A DNA stretch of 64,000 nt. Source: Oceanobacter sp045430275 (GTDB lineage: Bacteria > Pseudomonadota > Gammaproteobacteria > Pseudomonadales > Oceanobacteraceae). Under the pieces are notes generated by a model. It saw only the letters and a list, made by a program, of their open reading frames with translations. It was not told the origin of the DNA and did not search any database. A program made the position numbers and the translations under genes. Position 1 is the first letter of the stretch, and each line of letters opens with the position of its first letter. The DNA lies in assembly GCA_045430275.1 (NCBI GenBank), contig JAILXU010000008.1, forward strand, positions 1 to 64,000. The letters are read 5' to 3'. Of this stretch, positions 44,284-52,964 are shown piece by piece.

Positions 44284-45639
44284 ATGTCTTACGATTTTGA
44301 TTTGCTGGTGATTGGTGCTGGGTCTGGTGGTGTTCGTGCCTCTCGTATGGCAGCGGGTCGTGGTGCAAAAGTGGCGGTTGTCGAGAATCGCTACCTGGGT
44401 GGCACCTGTGTCAATGTTGGTTGTGTTCCGAAAAAGCTGTTTGTGTACGCGTCTGAATACGCTGAAAAAATTGAAGAAGCACGCGGCTTTGGTTTGACGG
44501 GTGAGATCACGGGCTTTGATTGGCCAACCCTGCGTGACAACAAAACCCAGGAAATCGAACGCCTGAACGGTATTTATGGAAATTTGCTTCAGAATGCAGG
44601 CGTGACGTTGATCAACGGCACTGCCAGCATTACGGATTCACACACTGTCGTTGTGGGCGATCAGTCTTATACAGCTGAAAAAATCCTGATTGCTACCGGT
44701 GGCTGGCCATTCAAGCCGGACGTTCCGGGCGCAGATTTGGCGATTACTTCCAATGAAGCCTTCTATCTGGACACTTTTCCCAAGCGCGTCGTCGTCGTTG
44801 GTGGTGGTTATATTGCGGTTGAGTTTGCGGGCATCTTTAACGGCCTCGGCTCTAACGTTGATCTGCTGTATCGCGGTGAGCAGGTGTTGCGTGGCTTTGA
44901 TAATGGCGTTCGTGACTTTGCGGCTGAACAAATTGCAGCCAAGGGCATTCATGTTCGTACGAATACCGACATCACATCCATCGAGAAAAACTCAGCGGGT
45001 GAGCTGGTTTGTGCGTTGAATAACGGTGAGTCCATCGTTGTTGATTGTGTCATGTACGCCACGGGTCGTCGCCCAATGACTGATGGCCTGAATCTGGAAG
45101 CGCTGGGTGTTGAAACCCGCTCGAACGGCACCATCGTTGCCAATGAACAGTTCCAGACGTCGGTTGAAAGTATCTACGCTCTGGGTGATGTGATCGGTAC
45201 TCCGGCATTGACGCCTGTTGCTCTGGCTCAAGGCATGAAATTGGTGGCTCAGTGGTTTGATGGCGACACCACGCCAATGGACTACAGCAACATTGCGACG
45301 GCTGTTTTCTGTCAGCCGAACATTGCAACCGTCGGCTTAAGTGAAGAACAGGCCAGCGAACAATTTGGTGATGATCTGGCGGTGTATGAATCCAGCTTCC
45401 GTCCAATGAAGCACACCATCAGTGGTTTGCCAGAGCGTGCTTATATGAAACTGCTGGTTCAAATCAGCACTGATAAAGTACTTGGTATTCATATGGTGGG
45501 TGCTGATTCTGGTGAAATCATGCAGGGTCTGGCGGTCGCCGTGAAGGCGGGAGCAACCAAGGCTGTATTTGATCAGACGATTGGTATTCATCCAACGGCA
45601 GCAGAAGAATTTGTGACCATGCGTTCACGCACTCGCTAA
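44284..45639 (+). CDS. gor: glutathione-disulfide reductase
   Basis: FAD-dependent NADPH reductase of oxidised glutathione. FAD site LLVIGAGSGGVRASRMAA, redox-active Cys pair in GGTCVNVGCVPKKL (about 39-52), NADPH site VVGGGYIAVEFAGIFNGLG with Arg residues in LLYRGEQVLRGFD that favour NADPH, and the C-terminal catalytic His in GIHPTAAEEFVTMR. Length 451 aa. GGAGGA lies six bases before the ATG at 44284; the longer frame from 44206 lacks support. Confidence 0.95.
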   Translation: MSYDFDLLVIGAGSGGVRASRMAAGRGAKVAVVENRYLGGTCVNVGCVPKKLFVYASEYAEKIEEARGFGLTGEITGFDWPTLRDNKTQEIERLNGIYGNLLQNAGVTLINGTASITDSHTVVVGDQSYTAEKILIATGGWPFKPDVPGADLAITSNEAFYLDTFPKRVVVVGGGYIAVEFAGIFNGLGSNVDLLYRGEQVLRGFDNGVRDFAAEQIAAKGIHVRTNTDITSIEKNSAGELVCALNNGESIVVDCVMYATGRRPMTDGLNLEALGVETRSNGTIVANEQFQTSVESIYALGDVIGTPALTPVALAQGMKLVAQWFDGDTTPMDYSNIATAVFCQPNIATVGLSEEQASEQFGDDLAVYESSFRPMKHTISGLPERAYMKLLVQISTDKVLGIHMVGADSGEIMQGLAVAVKAGATKAVFDQTIGIHPTAAEEFVTMRSRTR

Positions 45640-45666
45640 TTCATCTGACTGGTAAGTGATTGATTG

Positions 45667-45690
45667 AAAGGGGTTTCGACCCCTTTTTTG
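45667..45690 (+). terminator. terminator after gor
   Basis: AAAGGGGT-TTCG-ACCCCTTT hairpin with tetraloop TTCG and a following T run, 27 bases after the gor stop. The A arm also gives a T run on the minus strand for the convergent KfrA-like gene. Confidence 0.9.
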
Positions 45691-45725
45691 TTTTTTGTAC
45701 GACGGGTGCTGGTTATTCGCTAGTG

Positions 45726-46763
45726 TCAGCTTTTATCCGTATCTGCTTGCAGTGCTGCTAGTTGAACCTCCAGCTTTGCATGATTGACGGTGAGTTGTTG
45801 CGACTCTCGGCGCTCCTGTATCAGTTGTTCATTCAGTTGTTTGGCCTGTTCTGATTGCAGATCGTGAGCTGTTTTGATCGATGCCAATTCCGTTGCGATC
45901 GTTCCCAGTTGCTCTTGCAGGCTATTGTTTTGATCCGTCAGGGTTTTCCGGCTTGCGTCGCTGGCATTGAGTTGCTCTGTTAATGTCTGGTTCTGGGCTT
46001 TGAATCTTTCGGCGTTGGCAGCTTGTTCCAGTTGTTGCTGGTGCAAGGCATCTTGCCTTACGCGGTAATTGGATAGCTCTTGCTGCAAGTGAGTGTTCAG
46101 GTTGCTGGCTTGCTCCAGTGAAATCTGCTTGTTGTGCAAGCTGTCTTCCAGTTGTCGGCGGGTGTGCAAAAACTCTTCTTTTTCTTTCTGGCGTTCTTCT
46201 GCGGTGTATTCCTGATAGTGCTCGAATTGCTCCCTGAGTGCGGTGAGTTCCTGTTGTTGCTGGTTGTGCAGCTTTTGCAGAGTGCTGTTTTCCTGCTGTA
46301 CAGCATCGCGCTGTGCTTCTGTTGTAGCCAGTTGTACCCGGTGGGTTTGAAGGCTCTCGTTCAAGTGTTTCTCTTGATTTTGGGACAGTTCAAGTTGTTG
46401 GGTGAGCTCCTCAATTGTGCTCTGTTGTTCTGTTGTTTGCTCTTTGAGTTGGTTGATGGTTTCCAGCCAGTGGGTCTTTTCCTGATTCAGCTTTTCTTCG
46501 TTGCTGTCCATTCGTTGCTGTGCGACGGCCTGAAGCTGTTTGTGCAAGGCAATCACGGCACGTCCAATTTCTTCGGGCAGCTCGCCCAAATCCACCGGTT
46601 CATGTTGTTGCTGTCGCCACTGTCGAAGTAAAGGAGTGATGGTGCTCTTGCTGCCTCTCCCCAAATATTCCCGCACACGATCCACCGTAGGCGATTGCCC
46701 TTGTTCCCTCAGGGTAGTGGCTGCTTGGCTGACATCGTCCAGTGTAACGCCGATTCTTGCCAT
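45726..46763 (-). CDS. KfrA-like DNA-binding coiled-coil protein
   Basis: 345 aa. The N-terminal about 110 residues (GVTLDDVSQAATTLREQG, PTVDRVREYLGRGSKSTI) match the KfrA_N DNA-binding domain; nearly all the rest is Gln/Glu/Leu-rich heptad coiled coil (about 110-340). KfrA proteins are plasmid-encoded autoregulators linked to stable partition; chromosomal relatives have unknown roles. Start: ATG at 46763 has AAGGA eight bases upstream, while the ATG at 46772 directly abuts it. Two inverted repeats upstream fit autoregulation. Next to a metal-efflux operon and a lone recombinase. Confidence 0.82.
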   Translation of the reverse strand: MARIGVTLDDVSQAATTLREQGQSPTVDRVREYLGRGSKSTITPLLRQWRQQQHEPVDLGELPEEIGRAVIALHKQLQAVAQQRMDSNEEKLNQEKTHWLETINQLKEQTTEQQSTIEELTQQLELSQNQEKHLNESLQTHRVQLATTEAQRDAVQQENSTLQKLHNQQQQELTALREQFEHYQEYTAEERQKEKEEFLHTRRQLEDSLHNKQISLEQASNLNTHLQQELSNYRVRQDALHQQQLEQAANAERFKAQNQTLTEQLNASDASRKTLTDQNNSLQEQLGTIATELASIKTAHDLQSEQAKQLNEQLIQERRESQQLTVNHAKLEVQLAALQADTDKS

Positions 46764-46783
46764 ATTTTCCATCCTTTTGTAAT

Positions 46784-46797
46784 GTACTGAGTAGTAC
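46784..46797. promoter_or_regulatory. short inverted repeat before the KfrA-like gene
   Basis: GTACT-GAGT-AGTAC, 21 bases upstream of the start, followed by another TAGTA. Candidate operator for autoregulation; KfrA sites are described as short inverted or direct repeats in the own promoter. Confidence 0.4.
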
Positions 46798-46849
46798 GTA
46801 ATAGTATCTTATTTTATTGTTTTTGTTTTCATTTATTTTAAGCCATTAG

Positions 46850-46875
46850 CTCACGATAATATTATTTATCGTGAG
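46850..46875. promoter_or_regulatory. ten-base inverted repeat upstream of the KfrA-like gene
   Basis: CTCACGATAA and TTATCGTGAG are perfect inverted copies around a six-base AT spacer, about 90 bases before the KfrA-like start. Candidate operator; without a T run it is a poor terminator. Confidence 0.5.
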
Positions 46876-47016
46876 TTATAAGATTAAACCAGGGTTTTTG
46901 TAATGTATTCGGGCGGCCAGTACACAACAGAGTAGATGAAGAGAAGAAATGGACCAGAACAGGGAGAGAGGAGTAGAGCAGGAAATGCAAAAGAAAAAAG
47001 ACAGAAAATAGAAGAT

Positions 47017-47046
47017 AGAAAATGACACCAGAGCAATCCGGTGTCA
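47017..47046 (-). terminator. terminator of the czc operon
   Basis: Read on the minus strand, TGACACC and GGTGTCA pair around a ten-base loop and are followed by TTTTC, 20 bases after the czcA stop. Confidence 0.6.
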
Positions 47047-47066
47047 CAAGAAAGCCTGCACAACTG

Positions 47067-50000
47067 TCAGGAAGGTATCGAGTCCTTACGATGCGCCCAG
47101 TGATAGAGTACCGGCAGAACCAGCAGCGTCAACAGGGTTGACGACACAATACCTCCAATAACCACCGTTGCTAGCGGGCGTTGAACTTCCGCCCCAGTGC
47201 CGGTATTCAGAGCCATGGGCACAAAACCCAGACTGGCCACCAGTGCTGTCATCAATACCGGGCGCAACCGGGTTAGTGAGCCGTCGATGATGGCCGCCAG
47301 CAAGTCCTGTGTTTCATACCAGCGCTGACGAATGAAGGACACCAACACCAGACCGTTAAGTACCGCCACACCAGAAAGAGCGATAAATCCTACCCCAGCC
47401 GAAATCGACAAAGGCAAGTCACGTAACCAGAGTGCAATCACACCGCCTGTCAGTGCCAGCGGCACGCCGGTAAATATGATCAGAGAGTCCTTGATGGAGC
47501 CAAAAGCCATCAGCAGCAACCCGATAATCAGCAGTAGCGTTACAGGTACTACAATGGCAAGCCGCTGACTGGCTGACTCCAGTTGTTCAAAAGTCCCACC
47601 GTAGTTGATCCAATACCCAGTCGGGATGTTAACTTCGGACTGAATGCGTTGCCGCACATCCGTGACAAAGCCACCGAGATCGCGGTTACGAACATTGGCC
47701 GTGACAACAATGCGGCGCTTACCATTCTCTCGACTGATCTGGGCAGGGGAAGGCTTTAACTCCAGAGTAGCCAGCTCTTGCAGAGGTACGTATTCGCCAT
47801 CCGGTGTCGGCACCGGCAAGGCTTTTAATCGATCCGGGTCATTTCGCAGCGATTCCGGCAGGCGTACCACCAGCTTGAAGCGCCGATCACCTTCGTAAAT
47901 CAACCCCGCCTGGTGGCCACCAATAGCGCTGGCCACCAGGCTTTGCACATCTCTGACATTCAATCCGTAACGAGACAATGCGGTACGATTAGGCGTAATG
48001 ATTAACATCGGCAAACCACTGACTTGCTCAACTCGAGTATCAGCAGCCCCAGGGATGGCCTCGATCACCTCCAGGACTTCCTCTGCTGTTGCCTGCAGTT
48101 GTTTTAAATCATCGCCAAAAATTTTAATACCAAGATCTGATCGAACACCAGAAATCAGCTCGTTAAAGCGCATTTGAATTGGTTGCGTAAACTCGTAATT
48201 ATTACCTGGTAATTCATTGGCAGCGGCTTCCATTGAAGAGACCAAATCAGCTTTGGATCGGGTTGGATCAGGCCATTCTGAACGCGGCTTGAGCATGACA
48301 AAATTGTCTGCCACATTTGGGGGCATAGGATCGGTCGCCACCTCTGGAGTTCCAATTTTGGCGAACACCTTGTCCACTTCGTCAAACTGTTTGAGTCGTT
48401 GCTCCAGCAAAGTCTGCATGGCAACCGACTGCTCCAGACCGGTTCCCGGAATGCGCATGGCATGCAAGGCAATATCACCCTCATCCAGTTGCGGAATAAA
48501 TTCGGTACCAAACTGGGTCAGCAGCCAGCCGCTACCTGACAACAATATCAGGGTGACACCCATAACAAGCCACTTTAGCTTGAGTGCCAACGTTAAAATT
48601 GGGCGGTAAAGCGATTTACTCACTCGAACCACCGGACTTTCATATTCGCTGATTTTACCCGTCATAAAGACGGCGACCGCCGCTGGAACCAGGGTCAGGG
48701 AGAACACCATGGCTGCCAACAATGCCATCACAACCGTTGCTGCCATGGGGTGGAACATTTTTCCTTCCACGCCCGTGAGTGCAAACACCGGGATATACAC
48801 CACAGCGATGATAGCAACCCCAAACAGGCTGGGACGAATCACTTCTTGCGTTGCATCGAAGACAATATTCAAACGCTGTTTTAAATTCAATTCTGTATTA
48901 GCACGCTGTGCGAACCCCAAACGACGAATGCAATTTTCGACGATAATTACGGCACCATCTACAATTAGTCCGAAGTCGAGCGCACCCAGACTCATCAAAT
49001 TGGCTGAAACACCCACTTGCACCATCCCCGTGATGGTTGCGAGCATCGAAAGTGGTACCACTGCCGCCGTAATTAGAGCAGCGCGAATATTACCCAGCAG
49101 AAGAAACAGCACGGCAACCACCAGCAACGCGCCCTCTAGCAGGTTTTTTTGCACTGTAGCAATGGTTTTATCGACCAGAGTGGTGCGGTTGTACACCACC
49201 TCGGCAGTGATACCTTCCGGGAGGGATGCCTGAATTTGCCGCAACCGGGTATCCAGAGCCTGGGAAACCGTGCGAGCATTTTCTCCAATCAGCATCATGG
49301 CGGTGCCCATAACAGTTTCTTTTCCATCGCGGGTTGCTGCTCCGGTGCGCAACTCCTTTCCCAATGCTACAGTGGCGACATCACGAATCCGAATTGGACT
49401 GTCGTCATACTGACCGACAACTACGTTCTCTATGGCGCGTATATCAGCGAGTTGTCCAGGGGAGCGTACCAACCATTGCTGACCGTTACGTTCTATATAA
49501 CCCGCCCCCCGGTTGTCGTTGTTATTGATCAGTGCTGTACTGATATCTACAAACGAAATGTTGTGCTGTAACATTCGGGCTGGATCAGGCTTTACATGGT
49601 ATTGCTTATCAAAGCCACCAATGGTGTTGATTTCAACCACGCCTGGGACCTGAGCCAATTGCGGCTTGATGATCCAGTCCTGAATCTCACGCAGGGCCAT
49701 GGCATCGTAAGGCTGACCGTTCGCCTGGCGACTATCGCCAGACGCCATCAGGGTGTAGCTGAATATCTCACCCAGACCGGTAGCAACAGGCCCCATCTCC
49801 GGCTCCAATCCGAGTGGTAACTTGGCTTTAATGGTGCTGAGGCGCTCATCAATTCTATCGCGGGCAAAGTAAATATCGGTTCCTTCCTTGAAAACCACCG
49901 TTACCTGAGACAGCCCGTAGCGTGACAGCGAGCGAGTGTAATCCAGCTCTGGCAAACCGTAGAGGGCTGTTTCAACTGGAAAGGTAATGCGCTGCTCGGC

Positions 50001-50180
50001 CTCCAGAGGTGAATAACCCGGTGCTTCAGTATTGATTTGAACCTGTACATTGGTGATATCAGGCACGGCATCAATCGGGAGTTTTTGGTAACTCCAGACG
50101 CCAGCACCAACCAGAAGCAGAATCAGACTGAGGACAAAATAGCGGCGCTCAATGGCACTGCGAATAAGGGAATCAATCAT
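47067..50180 (-). CDS. czcA: heavy-metal RND efflux pump, CzcA type
   Basis: Inner-membrane proton-driven pump of the HME-RND family, 1037 aa with the twofold RND layout (TMs near 12, 340-480, 530, 870-1020). The N-terminus RRYFVLSLILLLVGAGVWSY and PIDAVPDITNVQVQI are typical. The TM4 signature is LDFGLIVDGAVIIVEN, the DFG-x3-DGA-x3-VEN form linked to divalent cations (Co/Zn/Cd) rather than Cu/Ag. Last gene of the operon; ten bases after czcB. Exact metal is inferred. Confidence 0.92.
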   Translation of the reverse strand: MIDSLIRSAIERRYFVLSLILLLVGAGVWSYQKLPIDAVPDITNVQVQINTEAPGYSPLEAEQRITFPVETALYGLPELDYTRSLSRYGLSQVTVVFKEGTDIYFARDRIDERLSTIKAKLPLGLEPEMGPVATGLGEIFSYTLMASGDSRQANGQPYDAMALREIQDWIIKPQLAQVPGVVEINTIGGFDKQYHVKPDPARMLQHNISFVDISTALINNNDNRGAGYIERNGQQWLVRSPGQLADIRAIENVVVGQYDDSPIRIRDVATVALGKELRTGAATRDGKETVMGTAMMLIGENARTVSQALDTRLRQIQASLPEGITAEVVYNRTTLVDKTIATVQKNLLEGALLVVAVLFLLLGNIRAALITAAVVPLSMLATITGMVQVGVSANLMSLGALDFGLIVDGAVIIVENCIRRLGFAQRANTELNLKQRLNIVFDATQEVIRPSLFGVAIIAVVYIPVFALTGVEGKMFHPMAATVVMALLAAMVFSLTLVPAAVAVFMTGKISEYESPVVRVSKSLYRPILTLALKLKWLVMGVTLILLSGSGWLLTQFGTEFIPQLDEGDIALHAMRIPGTGLEQSVAMQTLLEQRLKQFDEVDKVFAKIGTPEVATDPMPPNVADNFVMLKPRSEWPDPTRSKADLVSSMEAAANELPGNNYEFTQPIQMRFNELISGVRSDLGIKIFGDDLKQLQATAEEVLEVIEAIPGAADTRVEQVSGLPMLIITPNRTALSRYGLNVRDVQSLVASAIGGHQAGLIYEGDRRFKLVVRLPESLRNDPDRLKALPVPTPDGEYVPLQELATLELKPSPAQISRENGKRRIVVTANVRNRDLGGFVTDVRQRIQSEVNIPTGYWINYGGTFEQLESASQRLAIVVPVTLLLIIGLLLMAFGSIKDSLIIFTGVPLALTGGVIALWLRDLPLSISAGVGFIALSGVAVLNGLVLVSFIRQRWYETQDLLAAIIDGSLTRLRPVLMTALVASLGFVPMALNTGTGAEVQRPLATVVIGGIVSSTLLTLLVLPVLYHWAHRKDSIPS

Positions 50181-50190
50181 GGTCGCCTCC

Positions 50191-51132
50191 TTAATGGTCG
50201 TGAGAGGCGCCGGATTTCTCCAGATCAGCCTTAATCACATAACTGCCCTGGGTGACATAACGCTCGCCCTCTTCCAGACCTTGAATAACCTCCGTCAACC
50301 GGCCATTGCTTTGACCAATCAATACTGGATGTGCTTCGTAGGTATCGTCGAGCACCACAAACACCACTGATTGGCCATCGTGCTCTTGTATTGCCTTGCT
50401 ATCGACGGTAAGCACATTGTTGCGGGATTCGGTCAAAACCTGAGCTTCCAGCAAGTCGCCTGGCGAATAGTGGTCGTCACGGTTGTCAATAACGGCACGA
50501 GCTAATGTATAGGGTTGCTGAAGAACAGGGATTAAGCGTTCGATTTGGCCCTCAAGTAGGGATTCCGACGACTGCGATTGAGTTTGAAAACGAACCATCT
50601 GACCCGGCTGGACACTTTTCTGCTGATCACCAAATAGGCGGATCTCGGCCCAGAGCGTATCGGTATTAATCAGTTGAAACAGTGGTTGCTGATCCACAAC
50701 ACTGCCCGGATTCACATGTCGGGACAGTATCGTACCTGCAAAGGGGGCACGAATTTCATAGCCTCTCAGGCTTTCATTGCTTTCTACTTGCGCCAACACG
50801 TCATTGCGTTTGACCGTATCGCCACTCTTAACTTGTACTTTTATAACTATGCCAGGAAAGCGTGCCCGGATGGCCATGCGTTTGTTTGGCGGGGTGGTCA
50901 GTCGCCCATAGGACAGAGATCCCAGCGTGAGCGCCTGGCGGGTGGCGGTATCGGTACGAATACCAGCAGCATGAGCGATATCGGCTTGAATCTGTACGTG
51001 ACTGGCTTCCTCATATGCATCGTGGTCGTGTTCTTCGTGATCTGTATCTTGATCACCACCCGCCATGGCGATGGTGGCAATGGCTAAAAACGGCAGCAAC
51101 AATGCTGCCCGTAAACAATCAGAGATTCGCAT
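50191..51132 (-). CDS. czcB: periplasmic adaptor (membrane fusion) protein of the Czc system
   Basis: 313 aa. Signal peptide (MRISDCLRAALLLPFLAIATIAMA) then a His/Asp-rich metal-binding N-terminus (DHEEHDHD) and a further His-rich tail (SHDH). HlyD-like hairpin with lipoyl half-motifs (PGIVIKVQVKSGDTVKRND and YEIRAPFAGTI). The first ATG is at 51132 with GGA upstream; the TTG two codons earlier is unlikely. Bridges CzcA and CzcC. The stop is 10 bases before czcA. Confidence 0.9.
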   Translation of the reverse strand: MRISDCLRAALLLPFLAIATIAMAGGDQDTDHEEHDHDAYEEASHVQIQADIAHAAGIRTDTATRQALTLGSLSYGRLTTPPNKRMAIRARFPGIVIKVQVKSGDTVKRNDVLAQVESNESLRGYEIRAPFAGTILSRHVNPGSVVDQQPLFQLINTDTLWAEIRLFGDQQKSVQPGQMVRFQTQSQSSESLLEGQIERLIPVLQQPYTLARAVIDNRDDHYSPGDLLEAQVLTESRNNVLTVDSKAIQEHDGQSVVFVVLDDTYEAHPVLIGQSNGRLTEVIQGLEEGERYVTQGSYVIKADLEKSGASHDH

Positions 51133-51151
51133 AATCAATATCCAGAAAGTG

Positions 51152-52420
51152 TTAGCGTTTAATCAGAGGCTGAGCGGTCATGTGTTCGATGGTGATCTGG
51201 GCGTGCAACGCACGAGTGGCGGCATCAATGCGGCTGAAGCGTGCATCCAGTAACTCTTGTCGAGCAACTGACCAGTCAGAATAGCGATAGCGCCCACGCT
51301 CATAAGCGGTGCGCGTCTGATCCACGGCCAGCTCCAGGGCTGGAATAACACTGGCCGCCAGTTGTAAGGTCTGTTTTCGGTTAACAGTGTAACGCTGCCA
51401 GGCATCGAACAGGCGAGGGCGCAATGCTTGAAGGGTACTTTCTTGCTGGATTTGAGCAGCTTGTTGCTCCGTTGTAATACGCCGAACAGCCGCCTGATTA
51501 CGGGAGGATTGAAACAAAGGGATGGATACCCCCGCTGAAGCAGCAACATCACCATTGCTCTGGAATCGTGTCAGGCCAGCCTGCCATTCTATATTGGTTG
51601 ATGACTGGGCTATAACACGTTGCCGCTCGGTTTCGTACCAGCGTTGTTCGGACGCAAAAACGGCTGTCGCCGGGGCGTTCAGACTGCGCTGATAGAGTTC
51701 GGTGAAGTCGCCAACCACCGGAAGATTGGACAAACTACCATGGAGCGCCGGAATACTGTCTTCTGTTGCTCCCCAATACGACGCAAGTCGGGCTTTTTCG
51801 GCAGACAGGCGAGCACTGATGCTCGTCAAGGCAAGACGAGAGCGAATCAGGTTGGCATCGGCACGAATAGCTTCTGATTCAGGACTGGCCCCACGTTTGA
51901 CGCGTCGCCGCACAACATCCAGAGCCTGCTGGGCCAATTGAGCCGCTTGCAACTGGATACGCTCTTGAGCCTGTAGTGATAATGCTGAAGCATAGGTATG
52001 AGCAACTTGTGCCAGCAAATCCAGACTACGCACTTGTTGCCTGGCACGAGCAACGGATAACGCGGCGGTGGCTGAATCCATGCGGCGCTCTCGTTTGTTG
52101 CCCAGCTCAATCACGGACGACAGGCTCAAGCCCAACTCAGCCTGATCAAAGCCTTGATGGCTGCCAGTCCCAATCAGGTTATCGCCCTGCAGAGAAAGCT
52201 GATAGCCAGGCTTCAAAGCGGCAATATCCCGATCTGCTTGCCGGGTTTTTTCTTGCCATTGCCAGAGTCGGAAATCCGGGTGGTTTTCCAGTGTCAAACG
52301 TGATGCTTGAGAAAGCGTCAATTGACGACCAAGTGGCGGTTCAGTCGCAAAAGTGGGAGCGTTCAAGATCAATAGACCAAGCACAGCCACACCTCGACGA
52401 GTGTCGAATATAAATTTCAT
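51152..52420 (-). CDS. czcC: outer-membrane efflux protein of the Czc system (TolC family)
   Basis: 422 aa from the ATG at 52420, which has AGGA eight bases upstream; the frame upstream is open but unrelated. Signal peptide RRGVAVLGLLILNAPTFA, then two TolC-type repeats: LTLSQASRLTLENHPDF (about 38), and helical pairs with GASPESEAIRADANL and ASAGVSIPLFQSSRNQAA. Forms the outer-membrane channel of the tripartite pump. Confidence 0.9.
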   Translation of the reverse strand: MKFIFDTRRGVAVLGLLILNAPTFATEPPLGRQLTLSQASRLTLENHPDFRLWQWQEKTRQADRDIAALKPGYQLSLQGDNLIGTGSHQGFDQAELGLSLSSVIELGNKRERRMDSATAALSVARARQQVRSLDLLAQVAHTYASALSLQAQERIQLQAAQLAQQALDVVRRRVKRGASPESEAIRADANLIRSRLALTSISARLSAEKARLASYWGATEDSIPALHGSLSNLPVVGDFTELYQRSLNAPATAVFASEQRWYETERQRVIAQSSTNIEWQAGLTRFQSNGDVAASAGVSIPLFQSSRNQAAVRRITTEQQAAQIQQESTLQALRPRLFDAWQRYTVNRKQTLQLAASVIPALELAVDQTRTAYERGRYRYSDWSVARQELLDARFSRIDAATRALHAQITIEHMTAQPLIKR

Positions 52421-52461
52421 GATAAAAATCCTGTTAGAAGTTGACGAAAGGTCGAACAGGA

Positions 52462-52818
52462 TCAGGAAAGAGGTGGGCGGAAAATACTCTCGTTTAGATG
52501 AGATGGCACGCCAGAAAACACAAGATAGATACCGCGAGTGTTGAGCTGCATCCACTCCGGCAAGGTTGGAAATATAGTGATATGGGAGCCATGGCCACTG
52601 CATTGACAGCAATGATCACAGTCACTCAAAGAGTCATCTGTTGAAGTGTCGCTTATCGACTCGGTAAGGTGCAGGCCCACATTATGAATAATTTCGGTAG
52701 ATTCAGATAATGCTTCTGCTTCGCCTAGCTCATTCGTCACCCAGGCACACTGAAACAGCATTACTGCGATGAGCAGCCAGCCTGTGTGCAAGAATGTGAA
52801 AGAAACCGAGCGCGTCAT
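52462..52818 (-). CDS. small secreted Cys/His-rich protein leading the czc operon (CzcI-like)
   Basis: 118 aa from the ATG at 52818, with AGGGGGGA ten bases upstream. N-terminal hydrophobic segment (about 9-27, FLHTGWLLIAVMLFQCAW) looks like a signal peptide; the middle is acidic; then a metal-binding-like cluster DCDHCCQCSGHGSH (about 75-88). Small proteins of this design (CzcI) precede czcC in several czc operons with a supposed regulatory or metal-sensing role; the similarity here is in size, place and composition only. First gene of the operon, 41 bases before czcC. Confidence 0.7.
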   Translation of the reverse strand: MTRSVSFTFLHTGWLLIAVMLFQCAWVTNELGEAEALSESTEIIHNVGLHLTESISDTSTDDSLSDCDHCCQCSGHGSHITIFPTLPEWMQLNTRGIYLVFSGVPSHLNESIFRPPLS

Positions 52819-52873
52819 CAGTAACAAATCCCCCCTAGAAATAATGCGAGTATACAAACCTAGAGCATCAGAT

Positions 52874-52890
52874 TCGAGAAAAGTTCTCGA
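52874..52890. promoter_or_regulatory. candidate operator of the czc operon
   Basis: TCGAGAA-AAG-TTCTCGA, a perfect seven-base inverted repeat with three-base spacer, about 55 bases upstream of the first czc gene. On the minus strand a TATACT box follows some 20 bases downstream of it. Could bind a metal-responsive regulator; no such regulator gene is adjacent. Confidence 0.45.
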
Positions 52891-52964
52891 TACTGCAAAA
52901 GAATTTGCACCGACAAGCAGAATCCGCCATGTTGAGCGCTTTGTATCAGCCCTGAATGCCTGCC

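Larger units (their letters stand above)
46764..47066. other. gene-free region between the KfrA-like gene and czcA
   Basis: About 300 bases, AT-rich near the KfrA-like gene and purine-rich (on the plus strand) near czcA. Apart from the two inverted repeats and the czcA terminator, I see no gene. Confidence 0.6.
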
